Shown here: one piece after another, positions 1-8,952 of the stretch
How positions within the stretch are numbered: position 1 is the first letter of the stretch
Layout of the letters: every line of letters begins with the position of its first letter
NCBI RefSeq assembly: GCF_027622855.1
Contig: NZ_JAPZVR010000006.1
Location: 310,001 to 374,000, forward strand
DNA length: 64,000 nt
Reading direction: 5' to 3'
Source of the DNA: Glycomyces algeriensis
Lineage (GTDB): Bacteria > Actinomycetota > Actinomycetes > Mycobacteriales > Micromonosporaceae
Translations under genes and position numbers: made by a program
The notes under the pieces: model-generated
Seen by the model: only the letters and a program-made list of their open reading frames with translations
The model's database searches: none
Told to the model about the DNA's origin: nothing

Positions 1-1
1 C

Positions 2-154
2 GAACGCGTCTGGCAGGCCATGGCCGCCCGCGGCTACACCGGCCGCCTCCCGCTCGAAGTCGGCCCGGCCCCCGCCAGTGCGCTCCAATGGTCGGCCGCG
101 CTCGCCGCACCGGCCCTCGCGGCCGGGATCGCCACGTGGACGGTGTTCGCATGA
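2..154 (+). CDS. cbiQ: ECF transporter membrane subunit CbiQ-like, C-terminal end only
   Basis: Only the last 50 codons are in the window; the 5' part lies off the left edge. The readable tail includes VWQAMAARGYTG, which resembles the conserved C-terminal coupling region of CbiQ/EcfT membrane subunits (the 'ARGY' segment that contacts the ATPase), followed by a hydrophobic helix. The TGA stop overlaps the ATG of the next gene (ATGA), so the two are translationally coupled. The membrane subunit would join the substrate-binding component to the ATPase in a cobalt/nickel-type or vitamin ECF importer. The assignment rests on the short motif plus the CbiO-type neighbour; substrate cannot be told. 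Confidence 0.6.
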   Translation, partial: ERVWQAMAARGYTGRLPLEVGPAPASALQWSAALAAPALAAGIATWTVFA

Positions 155-903
155 GCGCCCTCGACATCACCGGCCTCGAACACGTCTACCCCGATGGGCA
201 CCGCGCCCTCGACGGCGTCGACCTCCAAGTGCGCGAAGGCGAACGCGTCGCCATCCTCGGCCCCAACGGCGCCGGGAAGACCACGCTCATGCTCCACCTC
301 GCCGGCCTCCTCACCGCCACCGCGGGCGACGTCCGGGTCGGCGACCTCAAGGTGGGCAAGAAGACCCTCGCCGAAGTCCGCCGCCGCGTCGGCATCGTCT
401 TCCAAAGTCCGGACGACCAGCTGTTCATGCCCACCGTCGCCGACGACGTGGGCTTCGGCCCCGCGAACCTCGGCCTGCGCGGACCCGAACTCGCCGCCCG
501 GGTCGCCGCCGCGCTCGCCCAAGTGGGCCTCGCCGACCTCGCCGACCGCCCGCCCCACCACCTCTCGGTCGGCCAGCAGCGCCGCGCCGCACTCGCGGGC
601 GTCCTCGCCATGCGCCCGGACATCGTGGTCTGCGACGAACCGAGCGCCAACCTCGACCCGGCCGCCCGCCGCGACCTCGCCGCCATCCTGCAGTCCACCG
701 CGCCCACCCTGCTGCTCGTCACCCACGACCTGCCGTACGCCCTGCAGCTGTGCGAACGGTCGGTCATCCTCGACGCGGGCCGCGTCGCCGCCGACGGCCC
801 CACCGCCGAGATCCTCGCCGACACCGCACTGCTGCAGCGGCACCGGCTCGAACTCCCCTTCGGCTTCTCCCTGGAGACGGCGCTGGCGGCGATGCGGGCA
901 TAG
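151..903 (+). CDS. cbiO: ECF transporter ATP-binding protein (CbiO/EcfA family)
   Basis: A 250-residue ABC ATPase energising an ECF-type importer, probably for cobalt/nickel or a vitamin. Walker A GPNGAGKTT is at residues 37-45, the Q-loop glutamine near 85 in VFQSPDDQLF (the form typical of CbiO/EcfA), the signature LSVGQ near 138-142, Walker B IVVCDEP near 158-164 and the H-loop histidine near 192. All catalytic motifs are intact. I chose the ATG at 151 because it overlaps the stop of the CbiQ-like gene; an upstream in-frame start at 88 would run far into that gene. A strong hairpin follows the stop. Whether the missing upstream genes include CbiM is not visible. Confidence 0.9.
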   Translation: MSALDITGLEHVYPDGHRALDGVDLQVREGERVAILGPNGAGKTTLMLHLAGLLTATAGDVRVGDLKVGKKTLAEVRRRVGIVFQSPDDQLFMPTVADDVGFGPANLGLRGPELAARVAAALAQVGLADLADRPPHHLSVGQQRRAALAGVLAMRPDIVVCDEPSANLDPAARRDLAAILQSTAPTLLLVTHDLPYALQLCERSVILDAGRVAADGPTAEILADTALLQRHRLELPFGFSLETALAAMRA

Positions 904-975
904 CGCCGATCCCGCGGACCCTTGAGCAGGCCCCGCGGGACGGCCGGCCCGGGCACACGTCCCGCCGGCGCCGAA

Positions 976-1009
976 AAGGGGCGCGGCCGGGAGAACGGCC
1001 GCGCCCCTT
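976..1009. terminator. Bidirectional terminator between cbiO and the DsbA-like gene
   Basis: A perfect 14-bp GC-rich stem (AAGGGGCGCGGCCG, 976-989) with a 6-nt loop and an exact complementary arm to 1009. The A/T ends of the stem give short U-tracts on both strands. It lies between two convergent genes and can end both transcripts. Confidence 0.85.
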
Positions 1010-1025
1010 GCATTCACCTGTAGGA

Positions 1026-1763
1026 TCAGCCCGCGGCGAGTGCGGCCTGGACCACGTCGGCGACCGCCGAGTTCTCGACCACTTCGCCGTTCACCTTCGC
1101 GGTCGGCGTGCCGGTGACGCCCTGGTCGGACGTGGCGCTGGTGTTGCCCTCCTGGACCCAGCCGCGGTACTTCTCGCTCTCCACACAGGACTGCCAGTCG
1201 GCGCCGAGGCCCACGTCGTCGGTGCCGATCGCGATGAGCTCCTGATCGGTCAGGCCGGAGGTGTTCTCCGCGGGCTGGTTCGCGTAGAGCGCCAGCGTGT
1301 AGTCGAGGAACTGCTGCTCGCCGACGTCGGCGGCGCACACGGCGGCCGCGGCCGCGCGGCTGGAGTACTCGGTGCCCGCGCTCAAGCGGTCGAGGATCGC
1401 GAGCGGGTGGTAGTTCACCGTCACGGAGCCGTCGTCGACCCAGGACTGGATCTGCTCGGCGTACGCGGACTCGAACTGGTTGCAGGCCGGGCACATGTAG
1501 TCGATGTAGAGGTCGACCTGGACCGGGCCGTCGCCGATCTGCACGCCGAACGTGTCGGTGACCTGCGCGGCCGGATCGTTGACCTCGTACTCAGGTTCGC
1601 TGTTCATCCAGATGCCCCAGGCGAGGAGCCCTCCGATCAGCACGACGGCGGCGCCGATCGCCACCCCGAACACGATCTTCCGGCGCCGCGCCTCCGCGGC
1701 CTGCTGCCTGCGCAGCGCCTCGGCGGCCTGGCGGCGGTCGGTATTCCGGTTCGACTTCCCCAT
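1026..1763 (-). CDS. Membrane-anchored DsbA-like thiol oxidoreductase
   Basis: A 245-residue protein with a charged N-terminus (1-29), one membrane helix (about 30-52) and an extracytoplasmic thioredoxin-fold DsbA domain. The active-site CPAC is at 91-94 and the cis-proline loop TGTPT at about 217-221; a second cysteine pair (about C143 and C193) may form a structural disulfide. It would oxidise or isomerise disulfides in exported proteins outside the membrane, like other actinobacterial DsbA-like proteins. The start is the ATG at 1763 with GAGG just upstream. It is divergent from the CopC-CopD gene with about 70 bp between; both concern the cell exterior but a functional link is not shown. 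Confidence 0.88.
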   Translation of the reverse strand: MGKSNRNTDRRQAAEALRRQQAAEARRRKIVFGVAIGAAVVLIGGLLAWGIWMNSEPEYEVNDPAAQVTDTFGVQIGDGPVQVDLYIDYMCPACNQFESAYAEQIQSWVDDGSVTVNYHPLAILDRLSAGTEYSSRAAAAAVCAADVGEQQFLDYTLALYANQPAENTSGLTDQELIAIGTDDVGLGADWQSCVESEKYRGWVQEGNTSATSDQGVTGTPTAKVNGEVVENSAVADVVQAALAAG

Positions 1764-1818
1764 GTGCCTCGCTCAGCCTTTCTGCGGTCCAACTCTCGAT
1801 TCACGAAGCGGATTCGAG

Positions 1819-1824
1819 TACGCT
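1819..1824 (+). promoter_or_regulatory. Probable -10 box for a leaderless copCD transcript
   Basis: TACGCT fits the actinobacterial TAnnnT -10 and ends 8 nt before the ATG at 1833, so transcription would begin at or next to the start codon. No Shine-Dalgarno sequence is seen before that ATG, which agrees with a leaderless mRNA. No clear -35 was found. Confidence 0.4.
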
Positions 1825-1832
1825 CAGCGGCG

Positions 1833-3494
1833 ATGCGCTCCCGATCCAACGACCGCCGCACTGCCGCACAAGCGACCCGCTTCGCCTGGTCGTCGCTCGC
1901 AGCGGCCCTGCTCGGCGTGCTCTTCGGCGCGCTCTGGGCCTCAGGGGCCTGGGCGCACGCCTCGGCCACCAAGACCACGCCCGCCTCCGGCGCGCTCCTG
2001 GAGACGCCCCCGAGCGAAGTCGTCGTCGAGTTCAACGAACCAGTCACCCCCGTAGACGCGGCCACCGGCGTGGTGGCTCCCGATGGTGACCGAGCCGACA
2101 CCGGGCTCGAGCAGAACGCCGAAGCGACCACGCTGACGATCGCGGTCGACGCCGACCAGGAGGGCACCTACCTCGTCAGCTACCGGGTCGTCTCCCACGA
2201 CGGCCACCCCGTCTCCGGCACGTTCACGTACTCAGTGGGCGTCGAGAGCGAGGCGCCGAGCGCCGAAGCGCTCACGGCCGGAACCGATCCGTTCGTGCAG
2301 GCCCTGCTCTACGGCAACCGCTGGTTCGGGTACGCCGCGCTCGCGCTCGCCCTCGGGGCGGGCATCTTCCTCGTCCTCGGGGCCCGGCCGCGCGATTTCG
2401 CGGCGAAGATGGTCGCGCTCGGACTCGCCGTCGTCGCCATGACCGCCGTGCTCGGCCTGCCGCTGCAGGCCGCGTACGAGACCGGGACGAGCATCTCGAA
2501 CCTCGACGCGGTCGGACTGCAATCGGTCATGGAGTCGAACGTGGGGCTCGCCGGGCTCCTGCGGCTGCTGCTCGTGCTGCTCGCGCTGCCGCTCATGCGG
2601 ACGGTGGTCACGGGCGAGGAGGAGCCGAAGCCGCTCCTCGTGGCCGGCCTCGCGGGCGTCGGGCTCGCGCTCTCGGCGACCTGGCCGCTCTCGGGGCACC
2701 CGATGGCGACCGAGCCGGTGGTCGTCGCGTTCATCGCGGACCTGGTGCACCTGGGGGCCGCGATGGCCTGGGCGGGCGGCGTGATCGCGATCCTGGTGCT
2801 CGCGTTCCGCAAGGACGCCGAGATCCCGGACAAGGCCGCCGAGACCTGGATCGTCCTGGTGCCGTGGCTGTGCGCGAACGTGCTCGTGGCCGGGCTCGCG
2901 TCCGGGCTGCTCCACATCGACTCGATCGAGGCGCTCACCGAGACCCGGTACGGGCGCCTGGTGATGCTCAAGGCCGCGCTGTTCGTCGTGATCGTCGGCG
3001 CGGGCCTGTTCACGCGGCGGGCGCTGCTGCGCCGCACGCAGGCGCGGCGGCGGCTGCGGGTCGCGGCCGGCGTCGAGGTCGTGTTCCTCGCAGTGGTGAT
3101 GGGCGCCGTGTCGGTGCTCGTGCAGGCCGTGCCGGCGAAGACCGCGCTGCTGGAGACCGAGACGACCGAGGTCGAGTCCACCGAGACGGCCACGCTCGTC
3201 ACCACTGAGGTGTTCTCGGCGCAGCTCGTGCTCGAACCGGGCCGGCCCGGGCCCAACAGCGTCCGCATTCTTGCGACGGACCTGGAAGGCGAGCCGTTCC
3301 CGGCGGAGGAGTGGACCGCGAGCTTCGGCCTCGAAGGCGAAGCGCCCGAGGAGATGCGCCTCATCGAACTGCGCACCGGCATCCTCGCGGGCGAGGTCAG
3401 CCTGCCCGACGAGGGCCGCTGGGTCTTCACCTTCACACTGACCGACGCCGAAGGCAACACCGCGACCGCCGAAGCGGCCGTGGACGTCTCGTAA
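1833..3494 (+). CDS. CopC-CopD fusion copper resistance/import protein
   Basis: A 553-residue protein with a signal peptide ending near AWA/H (cleavage about 41), so the mature protein would start with a histidine as Cu(II)-binding CopC proteins do. The CopC beta-barrel domain covers roughly 42-137 and ends with SHDGHPVSGTFTYSVG, a typical CopC motif carrying histidines. A CopD multi-helix membrane domain (about 150-450, around eight helices) follows, then an extracytoplasmic beta-rich domain (about 465-553) of unclear family, as in YcnJ-like proteins. The likely role is periplasmic copper capture and transfer across the membrane. The ATG at 1833 precedes the signal peptide; the reading frame is open far upstream but that part is not protein-like. 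Tandem repeats begin 16 bp after the stop. Confidence 0.87.
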   Translation: MRSRSNDRRTAAQATRFAWSSLAAALLGVLFGALWASGAWAHASATKTTPASGALLETPPSEVVVEFNEPVTPVDAATGVVAPDGDRADTGLEQNAEATTLTIAVDADQEGTYLVSYRVVSHDGHPVSGTFTYSVGVESEAPSAEALTAGTDPFVQALLYGNRWFGYAALALALGAGIFLVLGARPRDFAAKMVALGLAVVAMTAVLGLPLQAAYETGTSISNLDAVGLQSVMESNVGLAGLLRLLLVLLALPLMRTVVTGEEEPKPLLVAGLAGVGLALSATWPLSGHPMATEPVVVAFIADLVHLGAAMAWAGGVIAILVLAFRKDAEIPDKAAETWIVLVPWLCANVLVAGLASGLLHIDSIEALTETRYGRLVMLKAALFVVIVGAGLFTRRALLRRTQARRRLRVAAGVEVVFLAVVMGAVSVLVQAVPAKTALLETETTEVESTETATLVTTEVFSAQLVLEPGRPGPNSVRILATDLEGEPFPAEEWTASFGLEGEAPEEMRLIELRTGILAGEVSLPDEGRWVFTFTLTDAEGNTATAEAAVDVS

Positions 3495-3510
3495 CCTGAG
3501 CGACAGTCGG

Positions 3511-3550
3511 GCCGCTGAGCCGCTGAGCCGCTGAGCCGCTGAGCCGCTGA
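3511..3550 (+). repeat. Five tandem copies of the 8-mer GCCGCTGA
   Basis: Five exact copies of GCCGCTGA directly after copCD. They abut a second, unrelated 8-bp array. No coding role is evident. Confidence 0.95.
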
Positions 3551-3553
3551 GGG

Positions 3554-3685
3554 CCGCGACACCGCGACACCGCGACACCGCGACACCGCGACACCGCGAC
3601 ACCGCGACACCGCGACACCGCGACACCGCGACACCGCGACACCGCGACACCGCGACACCGCGACACCGCGACACCGCGACACCGC
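3554..3685 (+). repeat. About 16.5 exact tandem copies of an 8-bp unit (CCGCGACA)
   Basis: The 132-bp array is perfect by eye, with no interruptions. Because 8 is not a multiple of 3, it stays open in several frames and produces spurious long ORFs on the minus strand. It sits between convergent genes copCD and tatD and ends next to a 22-bp palindrome. Perfect short repeats of this length are prone to slippage, so the copy number is probably variable. Confidence 0.95.
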
Positions 3686-3687
3686 TC

Positions 3688-3709
3688 CCTATAGGATATA
3701 TCCTATAGG
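3688..3709. repeat. 22-bp perfect palindrome, copy 1 of a dispersed element
   Basis: Two CCTATAGG blocks are separated by ATATAT, giving a perfect 22-bp palindrome, followed by ATTTCCGGG. A near-identical element lies at 49327-49348. It is AT-rich in a very GC-rich setting. Here it lies downstream of both flanking genes, so an operator role is not obvious at this site. Confidence 0.85.
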
Positions 3710-3722
3710 ATTTCCGGGTGGG

Positions 3723-4580
3723 CTACCAGGGGCCGAAGGCGGCTTCCGTGTTGGCCCACAGGCGTTCGCACCAGGCCTCGAGGTCGCGGCCGAGGTGGTC
3801 GGCCAGGAATCGGGCCGTGTAGTTCGTGAGCGCCGGGTGGTTCCGGTGGCCGCGTACGGGGATCGGCGCCATGAACGGCGCGTCCGTCTCGACCAGCACC
3901 AGCTCCGCGGGGGCCACCGAGGCGGCGTCGCGCAGGTTCTGGGCGTTCTTGAACGTCACGTTCCCGGCGAAGCTCATGAAGAACCCGCGCCGCGCGCACT
4001 CCTTCGCGAACGCGAAATCACCCGAGAAGCAATGCAGCACAACGCGTTCGGGTGCGCCGTCCGCGTCGAGGATCGCGAGCACGTCCTCGTGCGCGTCCCG
4101 GTCGTGGATGACCAGGGCCTTGCCCCGCGCCTTCGCGATCTCGATGTGCGCCCGGAACGACCGCTGCTGCGCGGCGCGGCCGGTCTCGTCGGTGCGGAAG
4201 TAGTCGAGGCCGGTCTCACCGAGGGCCGCGACCCGCGGCAGCGCGGCGATCGCGTCGATCTCGGCCAGCGCCGCGTCCAGGTCGGCCTGGCGCGGGGCGT
4301 CGTTCGGGTGCAGCGCCGCCGCGGCGAGCACGCGCGCATCGGCGGCGGCGAGCGCGGCGGCCCAGCGGGAGGACTCGATGTCCGTGCCGACCTGCACCAC
4401 CCGAGCGACTCCGACGGCTTCGGCCTCGGCGAGGCGGGCCCGCACGCCGGGCGCGTCGGGCGCGGGCGTCGGGAGCTCCTCCTCGGCGCCGAAGACGTCG
4501 ACGAGGTCGAGGTGGGTGTGGCTGTCGGCGACGGGATGCGGCAGCGGTTCGGGCAGCGGCGCGGCTTCGGATCGGTACAC
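3723..4580 (-). CDS. tatD: TatD family metal-dependent hydrolase (DNase)
   Basis: A 285-residue TIM-barrel hydrolase of the TatD/YcfH family, expected to be a cytoplasmic Mg-dependent 3'-5' exonuclease. The N-terminal metal motif is DSHTHLD (about 19-25). Other family features are GETGLDYF (the metal-binding glutamate), VIHDRDAHED, HCFSGD and the C-terminal VETDAPFMAP. The start chosen is GTG at 4580, which gives the normal family length; the frame is open upstream but only the GTG version begins close to the conserved barrel. In many actinobacteria tatD lies next to metG, and here metG is only one gene away on the same strand. Confidence 0.9.
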   Translation of the reverse strand: MYRSEAAPLPEPLPHPVADSHTHLDLVDVFGAEEELPTPAPDAPGVRARLAEAEAVGVARVVQVGTDIESSRWAAALAAADARVLAAAALHPNDAPRQADLDAALAEIDAIAALPRVAALGETGLDYFRTDETGRAAQQRSFRAHIEIAKARGKALVIHDRDAHEDVLAILDADGAPERVVLHCFSGDFAFAKECARRGFFMSFAGNVTFKNAQNLRDAASVAPAELVLVETDAPFMAPIPVRGHRNHPALTNYTARFLADHLGRDLEAWCERLWANTEAAFGPW

Positions 4581-4812
4581 GCGACAACTCTGCCACGGCC
4601 CGGTCCGGGAGCGGACCGCATGTGCGTTTGCCGAGGCCGGAAGTACGCGATGCTCTCTACGTAACATCTTTTTCATATACCGGACATCCACGCCTGACAA
4701 GCCGCGCTTACGTTGGCGGACAGTCGAACCACCGGCTGTGGACAAGCCACTACCGTCCGGCGACCGACCACGACAACGCCGTCGCATCCGCGCAAGACGA
4801 ATCGAGACGCAC

Positions 4813-5934
4813 ATGACCCGCGACCTCGCGTCCCGCCGCAACCGCGCCGCAGCGCTCCAGCAACGCCGCCCCGCCGTCCCGGCCGAACCGACGCAGACCC
4901 AGACCCTCGTCACCGTCGAATGGCGCGGCGAGAAGTACCCCGGCACCCCCTATGCCGACGGCGCCGCCTGGGAGCTCTACTCCGCCCTCCCGCGCCCGGA
5001 CTTCCTCCCCAACCCCCGCACCGGCAGCGACTACCCTTACCGCCACTTCGCCCACGCCGGCGAGGTCCTGCGCGACGGCGTGCCCGTCGCCGTCGCCGAC
5101 GACCGGTCCCTCACCGTGCCCCTCGCGCCCGGCCTCGACCTCGAGTACGTCCGCCGCCTCACCCAGACCCCGCACCTCGACCCGGCCGCGCGCGTCCTCC
5201 TCGACCGCGTCCGCCGCTCCGCCGCGATCGCCCCCGGCGAGGTCATGGAGCGGCCCGTCACCGCCGCGCAGATCGCCCGCATCATGGAGACCGCCGCCGT
5301 CCCCGGCGGCTTCTGCTACCGCCGCTGGGACATCGCGCACCTGCGCACCCCCGCCGCCCGCTCCGTCCTCGGCGGCGAGACCGAGCCGAGCGAGCCGTGG
5401 GTGTTCGCCCTGCGCTGGCCCGCCGCGGACCCGTGGGACTACCAGGCGCCCGTCGCCCCCGAGTACGAGGGCCTGACGGCGATGCCGTCCTCCGACCGGC
5501 GCGGCATGCCCGTCCTGGGCACCGGTTTCGCGATCTCGACCGCGCACCTGCTGCCCGAGCACGTCACCGCCGACCTCACCGACCTGCCGCTGCCCGAAGG
5601 CGCGCGGATCCTCGCCTACACCGAGCAGGGCGCCGAGCTCGACCTCTTCGCGTACGCGGGCCAGCACTGGTCGCCGCTCACCCTCGAACGGCGCGTTGAC
5701 ATCCCGGGCGTCGAGCAGGGCCGCGTGCACCAGGTGCGCCGCGTCCTGCGCGAGGCGAACCACGTGGTCTGGAAGGGCGTCCCGGGCTCCCTGGTCGACG
5801 CCGACGAGGACTGGGCCCGGTTCCGGCTCTCCCGCCCGAGCCCTGACGTCCTCTCCCGCACCGGGGCCGAGCCCGTGCGCCGCGGCGTCTACGAGAAATG
5901 GGTCGAACGCGGCGACGTCGCTCCCGCAATCTGA
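4813..5934 (+). CDS. Hypothetical protein, 373 aa
   Basis: I do not recognise a family. The product is soluble, with an arginine-rich N-terminus and no signal peptide or membrane segment. Codon use (strong G/C in third positions) and a continuous protein-like composition support a real gene. The ATG at 4813 begins the protein-like sequence; the frame is open for about 430 bases upstream but there it overlaps tatD and its promoter. It is transcribed divergently from tatD and ends at a strong hairpin shared with metG. The AT-richer 4581-4812 interval should hold both promoters. Confidence 0.7.
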   Translation: MTRDLASRRNRAAALQQRRPAVPAEPTQTQTLVTVEWRGEKYPGTPYADGAAWELYSALPRPDFLPNPRTGSDYPYRHFAHAGEVLRDGVPVAVADDRSLTVPLAPGLDLEYVRRLTQTPHLDPAARVLLDRVRRSAAIAPGEVMERPVTAAQIARIMETAAVPGGFCYRRWDIAHLRTPAARSVLGGETEPSEPWVFALRWPAADPWDYQAPVAPEYEGLTAMPSSDRRGMPVLGTGFAISTAHLLPEHVTADLTDLPLPEGARILAYTEQGAELDLFAYAGQHWSPLTLERRVDIPGVEQGRVHQVRRVLREANHVVWKGVPGSLVDADEDWARFRLSRPSPDVLSRTGAEPVRRGVYEKWVERGDVAPAI

Positions 5935-5965
5935 GCCCCTACGATCCGACCCTCAGGCACGAGAA

Positions 5966-5991
5966 AAGGGCCCGGCACGAGCCGGGCCCTT
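5966..5991. terminator. Bidirectional terminator between the hypothetical gene and metG
   Basis: A perfect 11-bp stem (AAGGGCCCGGC / GCCGGGCCCTT) with a 4-nt loop between convergent stops. Confidence 0.85.
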
Positions 5992-6004
5992 CACGCTTGC
6001 GCCC

Positions 6005-7795
6005 CTAGGCGTTCAGCCGCTCGATCTCCTCGTCCACGATGGACGGCTCGAGCTTCGTGAACACCGGGACCGGCTTCTCCAGCACGGTGCCCGGCACCAG
6101 CGGCACGGACTCCCACTTCGGCACGTCCGAGTAGTCGCCGGTGAGGATCGGGTACGGCCCGTCGGTCGCGCCGCCCTCGTCGAGCTCCTCGACCTCCTCG
6201 ATGAACGGCATCGGCGCGAACACGCCCTCGCCGCCCAGCAGCTCGTGCACCCGCTGCGACGAGTGCGGAAGGAACGGGCTCATCACCGTCTTCAGGTCCG
6301 AGACCGCCTGCAGCACCGTGTAGAGGACCGTGCCCTGGCGCTTCGGGTCCTCCTTCATCTTCCACGGCGCGGTGTCCGCGAGGTACTTGTTGGCCGCCGC
6401 GACCGCCTTCATGGCCTCGCCGATGCCGGCCCGGACCTTGTTGGCGCCGATGAGGTCCCCGACCGTGTCGAACGCCTGCTTCGTCGTCGCCAGCAGCTCC
6501 CGGTCGACGTCCTCGAGCTCACCGGGCTCGGGCACCGCCCCGAAGTTCTTCGCGGCCATCGCGATCGAGCGGTTCACCAGGTTGCCCCAGCCCGCCACGA
6601 GCTCGTCGTTGTTGCGGCGCAGGAACTCCGCCCAAGTGAAGTCCGAGTCCTGGTTCTCCGGGCCCGCCGCGCAGATGTAGTACCGCAGCGCGTCGGGGGA
6701 GTACCGCTCCAGGAAGTCCCGCACGTAGATCACCACGCGCCGCGACGACGAGAACTGCTTGCCCTCCATCGTCAGGAACTCCGACGACACGACCTCGGTC
6801 GGCAGGTTCAGCTTCCCGAGCGACCCCGGCTCGCCGCCCTTCGCGCCCTCGCCGTTGGCGCCCAGCAGCATCGCCGGCCAGATCTCCGAGTGGAAGACGA
6901 TGTTGTCCTTGCCCATGAAGTAGTAGGACACCGCCTCCGGGTCCTGCCACCAGCGCTTCCACGCCTCCGGGTCGCCCGAGCGCCGAGCCCACTCGATCGT
7001 GGCGCTCAGATAGCCGATCACCGCGTCGAACCACACGTACAGGCGCTTGTCCGGCCGGTCCACCCAGCCCTCGAGCGGGATCGGCACACCCCAGTCCAGG
7101 TCGCGCGAGATCGGGCGCGGGTGCATCTCGTCGAGCAGGTTCTTCGTGAACCGCAGGACGTTCGTCCGCCAGCCCGTGCGCGTGTCAAGCCACGCGTTCA
7201 GCGCGTCCGCGAACGCCGGCAGGTCCAGGAAGAAGTGGTCCTCCTCCACGAACTTCGGCGTCTCGCCGTTGATCCGCGACTTCGGGTCGATCAGGTCCAC
7301 CGGGTCCAGCTGGCGCCCGCAGTTGTCGCACTGGTCGCCGCGCGCCGAGTCGAACCCGCAGTGCGGGCACGTGCCCTCGATGTACCGGTCCGGCAGCGTG
7401 CGGCCCGTCGACGGGCTGATCGCCCCGAGCGTGCGCTGCTGCAGGATGTACCCGTTCGCGTGCAGCGTCGTGAACAGCTCCTGCACGGTCTTGTAGTGGT
7501 TCCCCGTCGTCGTGCGCGTGAACAGGTCGTACGACAGGCCCAGCGCGTCCAGGTCCTCCACGATGATCCGGTTGTACTTCGCCGCGGCCTCCGCCGCCGT
7601 CAGGCCCTCCGCGTCCGCCTGCACCAGGATCGGCGTCCCGTGCTCGTCCGTCCCCGAGACCATGAGCACGTCGTGACCGCGCATGCGCATGTAGCGGGCG
7701 AAGACGTCGGCGGGGACCCCGAATCCTGCTACATGGCCGATGTGGCGCGGGCCGTTGGCGTAAGGCCAGGCCAGCGCGGTCAATACATGAGTCAT
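6005..7795 (-). CDS. metG: Methionyl-tRNA synthetase
   Basis: A 596-residue class I aminoacyl-tRNA synthetase that charges tRNA-Met. The HIGH signature is literal (residues 18-21, in PRHIGHV). The KMSKS loop is of the form KQFSSSR (about 346-352), the usual variant in this enzyme group. A zinc knuckle has cysteines at about 143, 146, 156 and 159. The anticodon-binding helical domain follows. There is no C-terminal EMAP-like tRNA-binding domain. The start is ambiguous between ATG 7795 and ATG 7804 three codons upstream; I prefer 7795 because family proteins begin right at the [11 protein letters not shown] strand. Neither has a clear ribosome binding site. Confidence 0.95.
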   Translation of the reverse strand: MTHVLTALAWPYANGPRHIGHVAGFGVPADVFARYMRMRGHDVLMVSGTDEHGTPILVQADAEGLTAAEAAAKYNRIIVEDLDALGLSYDLFTRTTTGNHYKTVQELFTTLHANGYILQQRTLGAISPSTGRTLPDRYIEGTCPHCGFDSARGDQCDNCGRQLDPVDLIDPKSRINGETPKFVEEDHFFLDLPAFADALNAWLDTRTGWRTNVLRFTKNLLDEMHPRPISRDLDWGVPIPLEGWVDRPDKRLYVWFDAVIGYLSATIEWARRSGDPEAWKRWWQDPEAVSYYFMGKDNIVFHSEIWPAMLLGANGEGAKGGEPGSLGKLNLPTEVVSSEFLTMEGKQFSSSRRVVIYVRDFLERYSPDALRYYICAAGPENQDSDFTWAEFLRRNNDELVAGWGNLVNRSIAMAAKNFGAVPEPGELEDVDRELLATTKQAFDTVGDLIGANKVRAGIGEAMKAVAAANKYLADTAPWKMKEDPKRQGTVLYTVLQAVSDLKTVMSPFLPHSSQRVHELLGGEGVFAPMPFIEEVEELDEGGATDGPYPILTGDYSDVPKWESVPLVPGTVLEKPVPVFTKLEPSIVDEEIERLNA

Positions 7796-7966
7796 GCGCC
7801 CCATGTTATCGGTCCAGATATCAGGACCGGCACTGTCCGGACCCCAGCACGGCGCACGTCTCGCCCCCGCCCGGGACCCCGACCGCGCACGGCGCACTCG
7901 CACCCGACACGGCGATCAGCGTCCGATTCCGCCCATGCCAGCCGATTCGGTGATGCAATAACCGGT

Positions 7967-8734
7967 ATGTCTGGAACCAACCGCGCGGTCGACCCCCAGC
8001 ACCAGCCCGGGCCACCCGCCGCCCCGGAGCCGAACGTCCCCGTCCCCGAGATGCCCGCCGCCTACGGCATCGTCCGGGACACCACCGACGACCCCGTCTG
8101 GGACCCCGCCGCCGAACCCGCCGCCCCCCGCCCCGTCTCCCAGCGCGGCCCCCTCGGCTCCCAGACCGACGGCATGGCCGCCATCCGCGCCGTCTGGGAA
8201 CGCGCCGCCGAGACCGACCGCCGCCGCCCCGCCAAACCCGGCAAGCCCCAGCGCCGCCGCGAACCCAAGGCCTTCGCGCCCGCCCTCCTCGGCATCCTCG
8301 TCTGCGCCTGCCTGCTCATGTTCTTCGCCTGGACCGCCGCCCCCGCCCTCTGGATCTCCGTGGGCCACTACGAGTACGGCACCGTCGAGGTCACCTCCTG
8401 CCAGGACGGCTTCGCCCCCTCCTGCACCGGCCGCTTCGAAGCCGACGACTGGGCCCGCGAACTCCACCTCACCGGCGACGTCACCGCCGCCGACCTCGGC
8501 GCCCAGCTCCCCGCCCGCTCCACCGGGCCCGACGCGCACTCCGCCTACGTCGGCGACACCGCCGGACTCCTCCTGCGCTGGGCGCCCTCGCTCGTCCTCT
8601 TCATGGCCGCCGCGTTCACCCTCGTCGTCGTCTCCGGCGCCACGAGGCTCTACGAAGGACGCTCCGGCGCCATCGGCCTGTGCTGGGCCGCCGCCGGAGC
8701 CGTCCTCGCCGCCGCCCTCGCCTTCGCCTGGTGA
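7967..8734 (+). CDS. Hypothetical membrane protein, 255 aa
   Basis: No family recognised. The first ~100 residues are proline-rich and hydrophilic (probably cytoplasmic and disordered). A hydrophobic helix follows at about 104-130, then an exterior loop with two cysteines (TSCQDGFAPSCTG) that could form a disulfide, then two further helices near the C-terminus. The ATG at 7967 starts the protein; upstream sequence in this frame is antisense to metG. It is divergent from metG and lies before a penicillin-binding protein gene, but 218 bp separate them and an operon is not certain. Confidence 0.72.
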   Translation: MSGTNRAVDPQHQPGPPAAPEPNVPVPEMPAAYGIVRDTTDDPVWDPAAEPAAPRPVSQRGPLGSQTDGMAAIRAVWERAAETDRRRPAKPGKPQRRREPKAFAPALLGILVCACLLMFFAWTAAPALWISVGHYEYGTVEVTSCQDGFAPSCTGRFEADDWARELHLTGDVTAADLGAQLPARSTGPDAHSAYVGDTAGLLLRWAPSLVLFMAAAFTLVVVSGATRLYEGRSGAIGLCWAAAGAVLAAALAFAW

Positions 8735-8952
8735 CGCCCGCCGACGGCAGCCGCACCGCACCGCCCACACGCGGCGCGCGCACCCGGGACGCGTTGTAAT
8801 GACGCCCACCCGGGTCGGAAGGCCCCTCCGCGCGCCGGGCGCGGCGTCGTAGAGTGAACCAGCCCCCGGAACTCCGCTCGGCTCGGCGCTACGCCGCGCC
8901 CATTTGAATTGACCGTATCCTTCCCCGCTCGCGGGGCACTTCGGGAGACAGC

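Noticed and set aside
2232-3674. Long minus-strand ORF with VSRCRGVAVSRCRG repeats
   Set aside because: Produced by the 8-bp array plus the antisense of copCD.
3511-3685. Possible CRISPR-like array
   Set aside because: Units are 8 bp, contiguous and identical, with no spacers and no cas genes.
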